Below are positions 48,930-63,071 of a DNA stretch of 64,000 nucleotides, in pieces. The DNA lies in contig OV050032.1 of assembly GCA_920105625.2 (NCBI GenBank), forward strand, positions 203,258,258 to 203,322,257. The letters run 5' to 3'. This DNA comes from Clusia tigrina (lineage: Eukaryota; Arthropoda; Insecta; Diptera; Clusiidae). The position numbers were made by a program, and so were the translations under genes. Under the pieces are notes generated by a model that did no database searches, was not told the DNA's origin, and saw only the letters and a list, made by a program, of their open reading frames with translations. Every line of letters begins with the position of its first letter. Position 1 is the stretch's first letter.

Positions 48930-49385
48930 TCATTCAGGAGGATATTGACTGGTTTAGAAGAATATTGATTGATTCAAGAAGATATTGACTGGTTCAAGAG
49001 GAAATTGACTGATTAAGGAGGATATTGACCATTCAGAAGGATATTGAGTGATTCAGGAGGATATTGATTGCTTCAGGAGGATATTGATTGCTTCAGGAGG
49101 ATATTGACTGGTTCAGAAGGATATTGATTGCTTCAGGAGGATATATTGACTATTCAGGATATGGACTGATCAAGAGGATAATGAGTGATTCAGGAGGAAA
49201 TTCACTGTTCAAGAGGATATTAACTATTCAGGAGGATATTGACTAGTTCAGAAAAATATCGACTGCTCAGAAAGATATTGATTGTTTCAGTGATATTAAC
49301 TGGTTCAAGGGGATATTAACTGATTCAGTGGGATATTGATTATTTAGAAGGATTTTGACTGGTTCAGAAGGATATTGATTATTCA
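48930..49385. repeat. 20-21-bp minisatellite, more than 20 degenerate copies
   Basis: The unit ttcaggaggatattgattgc is repeated with variants (gactgg, gactga, agaagg). Conservation is best around 49050-49140. Confidence 0.9.
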
Positions 49386-49726
49386 GCAGACATTTGTCTG
49401 CTCACAATCTCCTCTTAAATTTTTGCAAGTGCCAAACAAACTCTAGTTTGAATCCTAATTTCTCTATGTAACTATCAATGAAACATCCTTTAAATACTGT
49501 TTTACTCCCACTAAAAGCTCCTTCCCGATTCAGTTCTCCTTCCCTTTTTTTGTTATAATTGGGCACTCTGCTGGATTCGTATCCATCGTCATCAAACGTC
49601 TGAAAAGTCAACTTGATTCCTTGCTCGACAGAACACATTTGGATCTTCCCATATTCAAAATGTTATGCCCTGCCGCGCGCCCCGCATCATGCACCAAACT
49701 ACACAAACTTCTAATTGATGACAGAG

Positions 49727-49800
49727 TACAATGGGCAGCAATGCCTGAGTGCTTGGAGACCTCCTTCTTCGGCGGTTCTCCGGCCTACCCCACACAAAAA
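49727..49800. repeat. Dispersed repeat, copy A
   Basis: The stretch gtacaatgggcagcaatgcc, then tgagtgcttggagac(c)tccttc and cggcggttctccggccta closely matches 57762-57825. It is likely a fragment of an unidentified interspersed element. Confidence 0.65.
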
Positions 49801-49903
49801 TTGTACATAATAAAAGATTTCAGTATAGGTCTTTGTTTATATATTTTTCCCATCAAAATTTCCTGATGATATATATAGATATATATTTTTTATACATGAT
49901 ATT

Positions 49904-49909
49904 TTTATT
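49904..49909 (-). terminator. Sod1: Candidate Sod1 polyadenylation signal
   Basis: The plus strand tttatt reads AATAAA on the minus strand about 135 nt downstream of the stop codon at 50042. Confidence 0.4.
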
Positions 49910-50041
49910 ATATAAAGCCAACAAACGTAATACAATATTTTGGAAAGTAGTCCGACCCAGTCGAATACCATTTAAATCGGTTATAAGTTGAGTAGGTTGC
50001 AGATTTAATGTATTCTCAGGACCCGTGTCGGAAAATTGCAT

Positions 50042-51634
50042 TCAATTCTTGGTAACGCCAATGATGCCGCAACCAATGCGTGCGCCAGCATTTCCAGTGG
50101 TCTTGCTGAGTTCGTGGCCGCCTTTGCCGAAATCATCGGGATCGGCATGCACAACAATTGTGCGTCCAAGAAGGCTGTTGTCCCCGAACATATTCAGCAG
50201 ATCAGATTTAATGTTGACCTATTTTTGCACAAGAACAGAATAAATTAAAAACATCATTATTTGTAGTCTGGACCGATTGTGTGTGTGTGTATTATACTCA
50301 CTTCGGCAACTCCTTCGCTATTGGCCTCAATATTGCCCAAATCACCAAAATGGCGCACTGCGTCGTCCGGTCCACCATGCTCTTTGTTGCATGGATTGAA
50401 GTGGGCACCTGCAGAAGTGCAGCCATTGGTGCTGTCACCATATTCGTGAATATGGAAGCCGTGCAGACCCTTCGAAAGACCGGTAATCTGACCAGTTATT
50501 TCAAGTGGACCGGTGCGTCCCTGAAATTGCAAATAAATTTCAAGTGTCATGAGGTTGCATATTTCATATTAATTGTGGGATAAGGGCGCACATATTGACC
50601 CCTACACGCATACATACACACATAAGTATTACCCTGTAATGAAGGAAGGAGAGCAAAGTAGACGGCAGAGAATGCACACAAATTAATTACAAGTCATTTA
50701 TGATAATTTACGAGTAGTGCCACGCGATTTGACTTGCATATTCCTGATAAGTGACCATAATAATTAAGTAGAATATGCGAAAGTTATTTTCCTTCCATTA
50801 CGGGTACGATAGCCTAAATCCCCCATAGCAAAGTTCATCTGAATCACTAATAACCTTGGGAAAGTGATCAACCTCCAATCAATCCAGGAAAATCCGTTTG
50901 TTCGTTCTGTGTAGTCAATTTTTATTTATGTATATTTGAAAATAGAACCAATTTAAGGGAGAACTTTGACTGTACTGCCTGCTTTTGGAAACGACTGTGC
51001 AAAGGTTCCGGAAAGTTCAACAAATTCATTTCCACGCTTTCCACCACAACGCAATTTATAAACTAGAACCACTTAAAAGAAGCTTAAAGTCGGCAAGCAA
51101 ATTACAATATACCCCTAACACCAATCCCTTCATAGAAGATAGTGTCCACACGGGTGTTCTCTGTAGTTTTTATCATATGATTCCATGCAAACTGAAGCTG
51201 ACATACGAATCTCTGATAATACCTATCTACCCGAACCACCTTCATGCAACAAAGGAGTGGGGAGCGAGTTGAATAAGGCGTATATTACATACGAGTATAT
51301 AAAATGTATATTACAGGCAGCAATGTGCAATTTCCTTAAAACCGTGTGGATAAAATTAGACACGGACGGACAGGGATAAATCGATTCAGAAAGTTACACT
51401 GATAAAGGACATATATACACTACCTACATGTATAGTATATTATATATAATTTAATAAAAATGTATTATTTAAAACAGAAAATCCTCCCTTAAACTTCACC
51501 TGGCAATATTTATATATGTTTTATTGTCTATTTATATATATTTTAATACATTATACATTTATATTATACATTTATATATAATTTTGTATTATATATGTAT
51601 ATATGTGACCTTCTCCGAGAAAAGGGACCTAGTG

Positions 51635-51721
<87 letters not shown>

Positions 51722-52952
51722 ATATATTTATATATTTTATTTTATATATATATATATTTTATTTTATATTTATATATATTTTATTTTATATTTATATATA
51801 TTTTATTTTATATTTATATATATTTTATTTTATATTTATATATATTTTATTTTATATTTATATATATTTTATTTTATATTTATATATATTTTATTTTATA
51901 TTTATATATTTTTTATTTTATATTTATATATATTTTATTTTATATTTATATATATTTTATTTCTATATTTCGAATTATATTAATTACATCTCACAGAACT
52001 GTAATTATGAATTATATTACATCAAGTAAACTGAAGAAACTGAATATACCCTCTTCTAATGTGTAGGTTATAAAAACGCACACAATGTAATACCAACACC
52101 CCCCCCCCCCCCATGCACTTGAAACATGCGAAGATTACAATTGAATAGTAACTACTCACAGCACGAGTAGCGGCATCTAATTGAGCTATTCTTGGGCTGC
52201 ACTAACAACAATTCTAAATTGAAGCCACCAACACAAGTGCAACAAATGTTGATTTACTGTAAACGCCAACAACAAAAATGTCATCAAATCTCTTCAATGC
52301 AACAAGAAAACCAGAGGAACGCTTGCTTACATAACAGTAAATGATAAATAAAGAAAGAATGTGATAATTTTATATAAGCAACGAATTAAAAAAGTTATTT
52401 ACGTAACGTTAAAACATGTTTACAACATTTGCGTTTCACACTTTGGACCGGTAGAAAGCAATGTTAGGAATACGAAATACCAGGGGTGGGTGAGGCTAGT
52501 ATTAGGTGTGTCCTTGAAAAGTCGTTTTATAATTTAAGTAGGAAATTTGTAACATTTTGCTCACTAAATATGAAAAATTAAATGAAATACAAAGTGCACA
52601 AATTCATAGCAATCAGTTTGTATGTATGCATGCCTGCCACCCAAGACTCCCCAAACACCTTTTAGCGGCATGGTAACAAGGTATCACTCGAAGCCGACCG
52701 ACCGCACTCAAAGTCAACTTTGCCTTATCAAATTCCACAATTCATTGCATAAATTGCGTGGAAAAAAACATGCCCATACTCACACACAATTGCCGGCTAA
52801 ATACCAAAAGTGAGAATCCATTTTGTCCGATTGCAGAAAGTTCGCGAAAATAATGTAAAAATTCAATACAATATCGTAGTGCTTACCTCTTGGTGAATGT
52901 AGACGGTGCCTTTGGCATCGCCATTAATAACACAAACAGCTTTATAAGACAT
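50042..52952 (-). CDS. Sod1: Cu/Zn superoxide dismutase, three exons, 153 aa
   Basis: Exons on the minus strand: 52952-52887 (codons 1-22), 50520-50302 (23-95) and 50218-50042 (96-153 plus TGA). Both introns are GT-AG in phase 0, and 153 aa equals the usual cytosolic fly enzyme. It converts superoxide to oxygen and hydrogen peroxide in the cytosol. All ligands are present: Cu His45, His47, His62 (bridging) and His119; Zn His62, His70, His79 and Asp82; the disulfide pair Cys56/Cys145; active-site Arg142. There is no signal peptide, so it is not the secreted type. The first intron sits where Drosophila Sod has its single intron; the second (after codon 95) is extra. The segment around residues 17-35 and 66-105 (for example [20 protein letters not shown]) looks divergent for a fly Sod1, so a lineage-specific paralogue is possible. 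Intron 1 (2.4 kb) holds (TA)n and a 22-bp minisatellite. Confidence 0.93.
51641..51717. repeat. (TA)n microsatellite in Sod1 intron 1
   Basis: About 75 bp of almost pure TA directly precedes the 22-bp minisatellite. Confidence 0.95.
51718..51962. repeat. 22-bp minisatellite, about ten copies, in Sod1 intron 1
   Basis: The unit tatatattttattttatatt plus ta is repeated nearly perfectly. As 22 is not divisible by three, the three frames rotate, yet no stop codon appears, giving spurious ORFs rich in Tyr, Ile and Phe. Confidence 0.93.
52099..52112. repeat. Poly-C tract, 14 bp
   Basis: An uninterrupted run of C in Sod1 intron 1 (poly-G on the transcribed-sense strand). Length is prone to sequencing error. 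Confidence 0.9.
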
Positions 52953-53211
52953 TTCAGTGTTTTACTTGAAGCAATTTAACGATATTTACGATGGTATTTT
53001 TCCGCTACTCCGTGACGTCCACTTTGATTAAACTCAAAATCGGAATGTGGGCGATTCTGCGGCTTGACGAACAAATTTAACGAATTCTCTGTTGTTAACA
53101 TTATGTTAACTTGTACTTAACACCATGTTAATCACGGTTGAATTAGACTCGGACAGAGCAAATAAAGTGTCAAACTTGATCTCTGTGCTGTCAAAATATT
53201 ACACATTCATA

Positions 53212-53775
53212 GACCATGTTCACATCATTAGTCTCAGAGACATTTTATCGTCTACGGGCAAAGAGGGAAGTGGGGAGGAGAAACGTTACGTGAGGCGAGA
53301 TTTTTGATTTTGTTAAAAATTTCTCGACTCTGACATTTGCTGATGTGAAATTTACTGAATTTTGCTGATGCAATATTTGTATCAACACTCAAAAATAAAA
53401 TTTATTTTTAAATAATGAATTGGAATCGAACACAAACAATGGAGCTCATATCGCTTTTTGAGCAAAATCCATTGCTTTATAATACGAAGTTCGAAGAATA
53501 CTCCTTTTTTTGGAAGTCTCCCTATCTTTTAATAGTTGCAAAGCAGCAGCGTTAACATTATTTAATAATGTTAAAACACAAATACTTTCTTCCTCACTAT
53601 CACTCATTTTTAAATTAATTATTAATTTTCTTCTGCAATAGATTTATGTTGCTAAAAGGAAAACAAAAGTATTCTGACAACTTGCAAACGTCAAAATTAT
53701 GCAGCGAGGTTCAGACAACATTTTAGGACTTATGTCAAAATAAATCTACTCTCTGAGGCTAATGTGAACATGGTC
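53212..53775. mobile_element. Deleted PIF/Harbinger-type element upstream of Sod1, 564 bp
   Basis: The left end GACCATGTTCACAT matches the reverse complement of the right end, and after a 3-bp indel the match continues through TAG(T/C)CTCAGAGA. ATA flanks both sides (53209-53211, 53776-53778), a 3-bp target duplication. Inside, a plus-strand relic ORF (53415-53555, 46 codons) begins MNWNRTQTMELISLFEQNPL, resembling a MADF-domain start. A minus-strand relic (ATG near 53608) begins MSDSEEESICVLTLLNNV, resembling a Harbinger transposase N-terminus. Autonomous members carry a transposase and a separate DNA-binding protein; here the two starts collide near 53505, so the interior was lost by deletion. 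It lies about 260 bp upstream of the Sod1 start codon. Confidence 0.7.
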
Positions 53776-54790
53776 ATATGTGTGGGTTTTGTTCACAGCA
53801 ACGAACATCTGAATTTGACAGCAGCGAAAGCTAATAAAATGTTGTGTAGAGTAAACCGATTCTGATGTGACACATTTATTATTTGCTGACCATCAGCAAA
53901 TAATCAATTGTAGCCAGTTTGAATCATAATTTACAGAATACAGGTAGTAACCCTTGTAATGATCTACAGAAAATCATATTGTGACTAATGTTTTAGTTGT
54001 CTTTTTCATAAATTTCCAAATATTTCAAATTACCAATATATGACCAAAGCTTCTATAAGTGTTTCTAAATGCCAATAACGATTATATAAATAAAAATACG
54101 ACTAAATAAATAATATAAAAAGCAATCAATTGTTAGTTTCAAATAGTAAAAATGGCAATCAACTCATCATTTTATATAAAGCTCACATAGTTTCCACTAA
54201 TATTTTCATATTTATTTAAGTAATTTTGCATTAAATTGTAAAATCATAGTTATAAAATACTTCTTAATGAAATTCACCACTTTCTCAGCTTTGGTACTTA
54301 TCTTTTTACTGACTTGGCAACCCTGAAATTACTACCAAAATTATCGAAAGTTTCACGACGTTGTTTTATAACAATTCTCAACTTTAATTTAAGTTACCGT
54401 TAATAAAAGTTTTGTCTTCCAAAAAAAGAATCGAAGACAAATTCGTTTATAATGGTGATCGAAAAAAATATTTTAGCATTTAAAACAGTCAAGATAGCTA
54501 AAGTAGAGCCAGACCGACTTCAAAACACCTTTTATCCAAATATAATTTATCAACCCACGTCCATGACAATAATGTAGGCGTGTGCGAGTTAAATCATGGC
54601 GATATTGTTTCCATATAACATTAATAATAAATATTATCTTTAAAACAGTAAATCATTCATAATAAATATTATCTTTATAGGCACGCTTTTCATGCTAACA
54701 CATTCCATGTCTAGGTGGGAGGGGCCGCTGAAATGTTACGCCCACAATGATCACCAAGCATCATAATCTAATTTAGAGCTATTATATCAA

Positions 54791-54976
54791 ATTCTGTGGT
54801 CTAGTGGTAAGCATGCTAGACTCACACTCAGAGGTCGCAGGTCCAATCCTGCCACGGGCTGGACACAAAAATGCTTGTTTCTAAAAAGTATTTTTCTCCT
54901 CGAGTCGATGGCTCCAGTAGCTAGTACTCATCCCGACCCCTTGCAGTCATAATTAATTACGGAGTACGATATAATA
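54791..54976 (+). mobile_element. tRNA-derived SINE, copy 3
   Basis: The head has tgtggtctagtggtaagcat (A box) and gtcgcaggtccaatcc (B box, one base deleted compared with copy 1), then a body with cctcgagtcgatggctccag, tagctagtactcat and cataattaattac, and an (ata)n-like tail. It shares head, body and tail order with the copies at 13676 and 14100. Confidence 0.8.
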
Positions 54977-55805
54977 ATATTTAAATAAATTTTGTATAGA
55001 TATCAATTTTTGTATATTCATTTAAAGTGGGCGTGACATTGCAGTTTCCCGCCCATATTTTTTAGTTTTATACTGGTAATATGATTCATCTTGTGTAATT
55101 TCATAAAGGAATCGTAAATAAGGGTCCAGTAATTAATATGTATGAATTGTGTGGCCTAGCAGTAGAAGTACTTCGCCCCTTTTCTGTACTAGTATGGAGG
55201 CGAAGAGCATTGCTAACAAATTGTATTCATACAATATCATTGTTTGGAGCATAGCTAGAGTAATTTCCAGTGTGCTCCCGGAGTTGAATTGTGGGCGAGG
55301 CAGTAAAACCATATTTATTCATATATCATCCATAATAGCGCTAATTTTCATTTAGTCTCGAAATCCTTATTCCTTATATGGAAAGTGGGCGTATTCGTTC
55401 TCTGATCAACTTCATTTCTTAAATATAGCTTTATGATATTACAATTCTCAGCAAATTTCCCTCAGATATCTCTGAATTAATTGTGAACGTGTCAGTATGT
55501 ACGTGTCATATGTAATGTATTCCGCCTACATTTTGCGTATAATCTAGTAGGACCCATATCTACATAAGTTCCAAACCACACCTGTTTTGGATTGGATCTC
55601 AGTTTAAGTGCCCGCATATACGGGAGGTAGGTGTGATCTTTTTCCTAAAGGGTTCATGTAGCTATCTCGTCCTCTTTTAAGGCCCAGGCTATATTTTCAA
55701 GGTATAAGATATACATATATAATAAATTGCAGTTTCATTCAGAAATCTCGAATTTAATGGAAAAGTTTGCCAACCAAAATGACTGAAAGTGATTGTGTTC
55801 ATTAC

Positions 55806-56037
<232 letters not shown>

Positions 56038-56890
56038 ATGTATTTGTCTATACCGGTCACTAGACCTTATGGTAGTTTGCATAAAGGCTGAACCGCACTA
56101 ATTTAATATACTCCCTTGTTGTTTTTTAAGGTTAAAGGGTACAAAAAAGAACATTTTCATTTGTCGTGCGTTTTTTGCCCAACTTCTTCACATTTGAAAC
56201 GATTTCTTATACATTTGAGATACCACAGACTGCATTTACATATGTACGTGAAACATTCTACAACAGTCCCATTGATGGCGGTTTTCATATGCTAACATTC
56301 TGTTAGCGCTTGTCGTATTAACATTTACTCGTTAACAGTCTCTGCCCAAATTTCAACGAATGTTCGAGAAAATGCCCGGAAAAAACACCCCAAATAAAAT
56401 GTCTGTAAAAATCATTATATTTTATTTAGCGGCAACAAGCTGCCACTTTCTTACCACAGTTTAAGCTATTTGTTTGTAACTGGTGTTAGTTAGCAGTTCA
56501 AGATTGTTTTTATGCATACGAGTAATAAGTTAAGTCGTAGTAGTCACAATGGGAGCGAAATAGGTAACGAGTACAGTCGAAGTAGTTCGTTTCTGGGCAG
56601 GATAGGGATGCACAAAAAGGTACATATGCATGTATATGTACACACACCCCCATGCACCTAGTAGGCACACATACACATACACACGTAGCCGTTTAACCTA
56701 TTTCCCCATTTTTTGTGACTTCAATTCCGATTATGACTGGGCTAAAATTCAGTTCCACTTCTCTATAACATTATATGCATACACTTATGTACGTATACAG
56801 TTAGGATACGCGAGGAAGGCGTATTCGATAAATAGGGTAGTTTAAGGATGGAATTTGAAATATGTATGTATATATTAAAACGAAAAATTA

Positions 56891-57085
56891 TTATTTAAGC
56901 TCAGTATGTATGTATGCATGCATGTATGGCAATTTAACTATGAACTTTTGAAACGATGAAGCGTTGTCCTCTTCAATGTCAGCAAGTTTTGGAAACAGAA
57001 CGCCCTTTATGAAAGCTGTGCACTGGAAACCATTAACGGTAACATACCGTCTGCCTTTAAGGGTAACACGCTGTCCTGGCTCAAT
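56891..57085 (-). CDS. Possible terminal exon of an unidentified minus-strand gene
   Basis: After a textbook acceptor (ttctttatttatctcag) the minus strand encodes 64 residues beginning IEPGQRVTLKGRRYVTVNGF and continuing with QCTAFIKGVLFPKLADIEED before entering a CATA-type repeat and a stop. The mixed composition looks protein-like, but I recognise no family. No upstream partner exon was found between here and FoxK. The last dozen residues come from the microsatellite, so this may be a decayed exon or mobile-element fragment. Confidence 0.3.
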   Translation of the reverse strand: MEPGQRVTLKGRRYVTVNGFQCTAFIKGVLFPKLADIEEDNASSFQKFIVKLPYMHAYIHTELK

Positions 57086-57754
57086 CTGAGATAAATAAAG
57101 AACGAAGATACTGTCTCCCCATACAGTACATTTTTGCAAATACGACACAAACTACACAAACCCCGCTTGTTGACTAAAATGTATTCGAATTTAAGAAACT
57201 CCCTTTAAAACCCGTTCTGGTGCCAGTTGACTTTGTACGGCAGTGCCCCTGGGAGTCCTAGGGGACCTTTTAACCTTTCGTATTCGCATGTAGGGAGATG
57301 CATCACTGTGGAAGCTTCAGTCGCCACACTGTAACCGTTTTTATTGGATGAGTACTGCAGTTGACACTTGATTCTAGGATATTGGACAGCAGCCCAACTT
57401 TGAGTTCCTGCGAACTTAGTTGTATGCCGTTACCACTCTCGGAAGCAAACATCTTGAATCATTGGTTGGGCTAATCACGGGGCACAATCCATTCGGCTTC
57501 CATTAGACGTCCACAGCGCTCATCGAGAGTCCGAACTGAGTTTCCTGTGTGGAGAAAGAACGGGACGGCACATAGCATTTTCTCTGTGTTTGTACTTTCT
57601 TTTCCAGTATAAGAAGGCGCTTATTAGGGTCAGATGTATTTGAAAATGGATAAGGTACATTCCTTATCCCTTGTCAAGACTACTGAGATTCATAAGTCAA
57701 ACAAATTTGGAAAGGAATAACTTCCTCCAAATCTTCTATCTGTCTTTTACTTAG

Positions 57755-57830
57755 AGGCTATGTACAATGGGCATCACTTGGTTGAGTGCTTGAAGACTTC
57801 CTTCCACGGCGGTTCTCCGCCCTAACTCTA
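57755..57830. repeat. Dispersed repeat, copy B
   Basis: gtacaatgggcatcacttgg, then tgagtgcttgaagacttccttc and cggcggttctccgcccta corresponds to copy A at 49727-49800 in the same orientation. Confidence 0.65.
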
Positions 57831-58159
57831 TTCTATTTATAAGTATATACCACTCCCGCAATTTAAATCAAAAATATTTGTGAAGGTGCATGGAAGTCTC
57901 CAATGATACGTACGCCCCAGTCTGATATAACAAACGACATATTTCACCTAGCAGAGTTATTATCCACCACCTCTCCCCGAATAGCATCTGTGAAGGAGGC
58001 GGTTCCGATATAGCGGCTTCGCGTTGCTGCACAATTTTCAAAGTGAACTCAGTAAGTCATTCGCCTTCGAGTTAAAAGCTCACATAACTTACCTTGTGGC
58101 CACCACCTCTCCCACCTCCCCAGGTAGTTAAGCCAAGGCAAGTGCTTGTAAGGTATGGG

Positions 58160-58735
58160 CTATTGACGATGGTACTCTTCCAGGCTACTGATTATGGTAT
58201 TCTTCCAAGCTCACTCACTGACTATGGTATTCTTCCAGGCTCACTGACTATGATACTTTTTCAGGCTACTAACTATGGCACTCTTCCAGGCTGCTGACTA
58301 TTACACTCTTCCAGGCTACTGGCGATGGTACTCTTCCAGGCTCACTGACTATGTTCCACTTCCAGTCTACTAACTATGGTACTCTTCCAGGCCCACTGAC
58401 GATGGTACTCTTCCATGCTCACTGACGATGGAACTCTTCCATGCTCACTGACGATGGAACTCTTCCATGCTCACTGACTATGGCACTCTTCCAGGCTGCT
58501 GACTATTGCACTCTTCCAGGCCACTGGCTATGGTACTCTTCAAAGGCCCTCCGACTCTGGTACTCTTCCAGGCTGCTGACTATTGTACTCTTTCAGACCA
58601 ACCGACTATGTTACACTTCTAGGCCCACTGATTATGGTACACTTCCAGTCTACTAACTATGGTACTCTTCCAGGCCCACTGACGATGGTACTCTTCCAGG
58701 CCCACTGACGATGGTACTCTTCCATGCTCACTTAC
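58160..58735. repeat. About 26-bp minisatellite, roughly 22 copies
   Basis: The unit is close to ctgactatggtactcttcca plus ggctca. Variants include gacgatgg, tattgcac and ccaggccca. Higher-order repetition is visible where gatggaactcttccatgctc recurs near 58420-58465. Confidence 0.92.
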
Positions 58736-59311
58736 ACTTAGCAGTGGTCGTAGTTTCCCTCTTATAAGTTTGTTATAGAGCTTCAATACTGTCTGTAATC
58801 AATAATCAATATTTGTATATATTAAATTGTTTGATTAAACTTATAAAGCTACAAGCGATATAAACTATATATAGATAATATATATAAACAAATGTTTAGA
58901 GATCTCAATACGTTACAGTATAACAGTAATAGCTGTATAAAAAAGAATTTGAGCTTCTATCTCTGTCTCTCCCTGGAATGGCTGGCCACCACTCAAGTCC
59001 AGTGGGGAGTTACCAAGTCTGTATACCAGATAGTCTGCATTCAAATTGTGTTGGGCTGGGGTGAGTAGAGGAACTTTCACTGTATCATTGGTGCGAACTC
59101 TTTACATGTACCGGAACGACCGTTACCAGGTCACTGATATGAACCGCTCTCCCCATCTAGATGTGCCTGCAGCAATCATGGGCTTCTCGGCATAGAACTG
59201 GTACGTAACAAACTTTTTTTACGGGTAGGTTTAAGCTTTGTGTGGCTGTCAAGGGCACGAACACTCGGCCAAAAAGGCACACTTAGGCCATGCATAGCTC
59301 ATACGGGTAAC

Positions 59312-59725
59312 TCAAGCAAAAGTTAATCCTTGGTTCTGTGTTAGTCTTCCATAGTAAAACATGAACGCTGAGGAATTCTTGCGGCATTCTTCAAACACAT
59401 TACGCACTCCTACTGCTGCTTTTGGTGTTGTTGTTGTTATTGTTGGTGCTGCTGATATTGCTATTGTTACTGCTACTGCTGTTGATTCTCTTACTGTTCC
59501 ATGCACCCATCCAAATCTACCATATTCAAAATACACAATGCAGCCCCAACCGTCAAATGACCCCAGCGTCTCACAACAGGGCACCATTGAATTGCCAACG
59601 AATTGGCGCCTGTGTCGTGGTGAGCAATCGCCCCAACAACCGATAACCCTAGACAATTTGGCGGTAGAGGCTTCACGGAGTCTCGTAGTTATGTTTTTGC
59701 GTGGTAGCAAATAATCCTCATGCAT
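59312..59725 (-). CDS. Doubtful ORF with an overlapping antisense ORF (59361-59714)
   Basis: Minus-strand codons give 137 residues starting MHEDYLLPRKNITTRLREAS. The plus strand gives 117 residues starting MNAEEFLRHSSNTLRTPTAA. Both run through a GTT/GCT (AAC/AGC) triplet repeat, which keeps frames open. A third minus frame yields a short Asn/Ser-rich stretch typical of fly transcription-factor tails. FoxK is known to have alternative C-termini in Drosophila, so this could be an alternative FoxK 3' exon or its 3' UTR. None of these readings has decisive splice evidence. Confidence 0.2.
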   Translation of the reverse strand: MHEDYLLPRKNITTRLREASTAKLSRVIGCWGDCSPRHRRQFVGNSMVPCCETLGSFDGWGCIVYFEYGRFGWVHGTVRESTAVAVTIAISAAPTITTTTPKAAVGVRNVFEECRKNSSAFMFYYGRLTQNQGLTFA

Positions 59726-60176
59726 TCAAATCGGTTTATTGTACCTGAACATTTCGAAATTGTTTTTGTTTTTTTGTGTATTTTGTGTGTATTTGTAAAT
59801 AGCTCGAATACACGCTATGTCCAAACATTTAAATGGGTTTTCTTTATTAATAGAAATAAAGTGCAATAATAATTATACATTTAATAATTTTAATTTATTA
59901 TAAATTTGTTGGGTTTTGTTTGTTTATAAGAGTGATAAATATATTTATACATACATATATTTATATATATCTATATATAAATACACATATATACATCTAT
60001 ATATATACATATATCTATATATAAATAAACATATATATATTTATATATACATATATCTATAAATGTACGTATATATATGTATATACATACATATGTATAT
60101 ATATATACCTGTAGGTATGCAGATAGGTATCATTCGCTTGTTTGTCATCATCGTTAACAACATCCTTATTTTAATG

Positions 60177-60182
60177 TTTATT
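60177..60182 (-). terminator. FoxK: Candidate FoxK polyadenylation signal
   Basis: The plus strand tttatt gives AATAAA on the minus strand about 310 nt downstream of the FoxK stop codon. Alternatives exist further downstream, so this is tentative. Confidence 0.25.
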
Positions 60183-60492
60183 TGTATTAATTTAATAATT
60201 AGCATCATCGAGCATACTGAATCCGTCAATAGTAAAAGCATGGACACCCGTTACACGGGTGTGTCCTTAATAAAAATTTCAAATATAATTTGCTTGTCAA
60301 ATTCAATATACAAGATGGTTCCTTTGTGTTTTGTTTTGTTGTTGTTGTTTTGTTGGTTTGTTTGTGGTGTGTTCAGTGTTTGCATGCAGTGTCTGTGTGT
60401 GTTTGTCTGTCGGTTTGTCTGTGTTGTGTGTTGTTGGTGTACAAGTTGGGTTTTTTTAGAATTAAAAATTAATTGTTAACAGCAGAAACACA

Positions 60493-63071
<2,579 letters not shown>

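Larger units (their letters stand above)
45235..50041. other. Gene-poor interval between ABCF3 and Sod1 (convergent 3' ends)
   Basis: No coding exon is supported. The interval holds the small inverted-repeat element at 46696-46817, the 24-bp repeat at 48278-48355, the 20-bp minisatellite at 48930-49385 and one copy of a dispersed repeat at 49727-49800. ABCF3 (plus) and Sod1 (minus) point towards each other here, so both 3' UTRs end in it. Confidence 0.6.
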
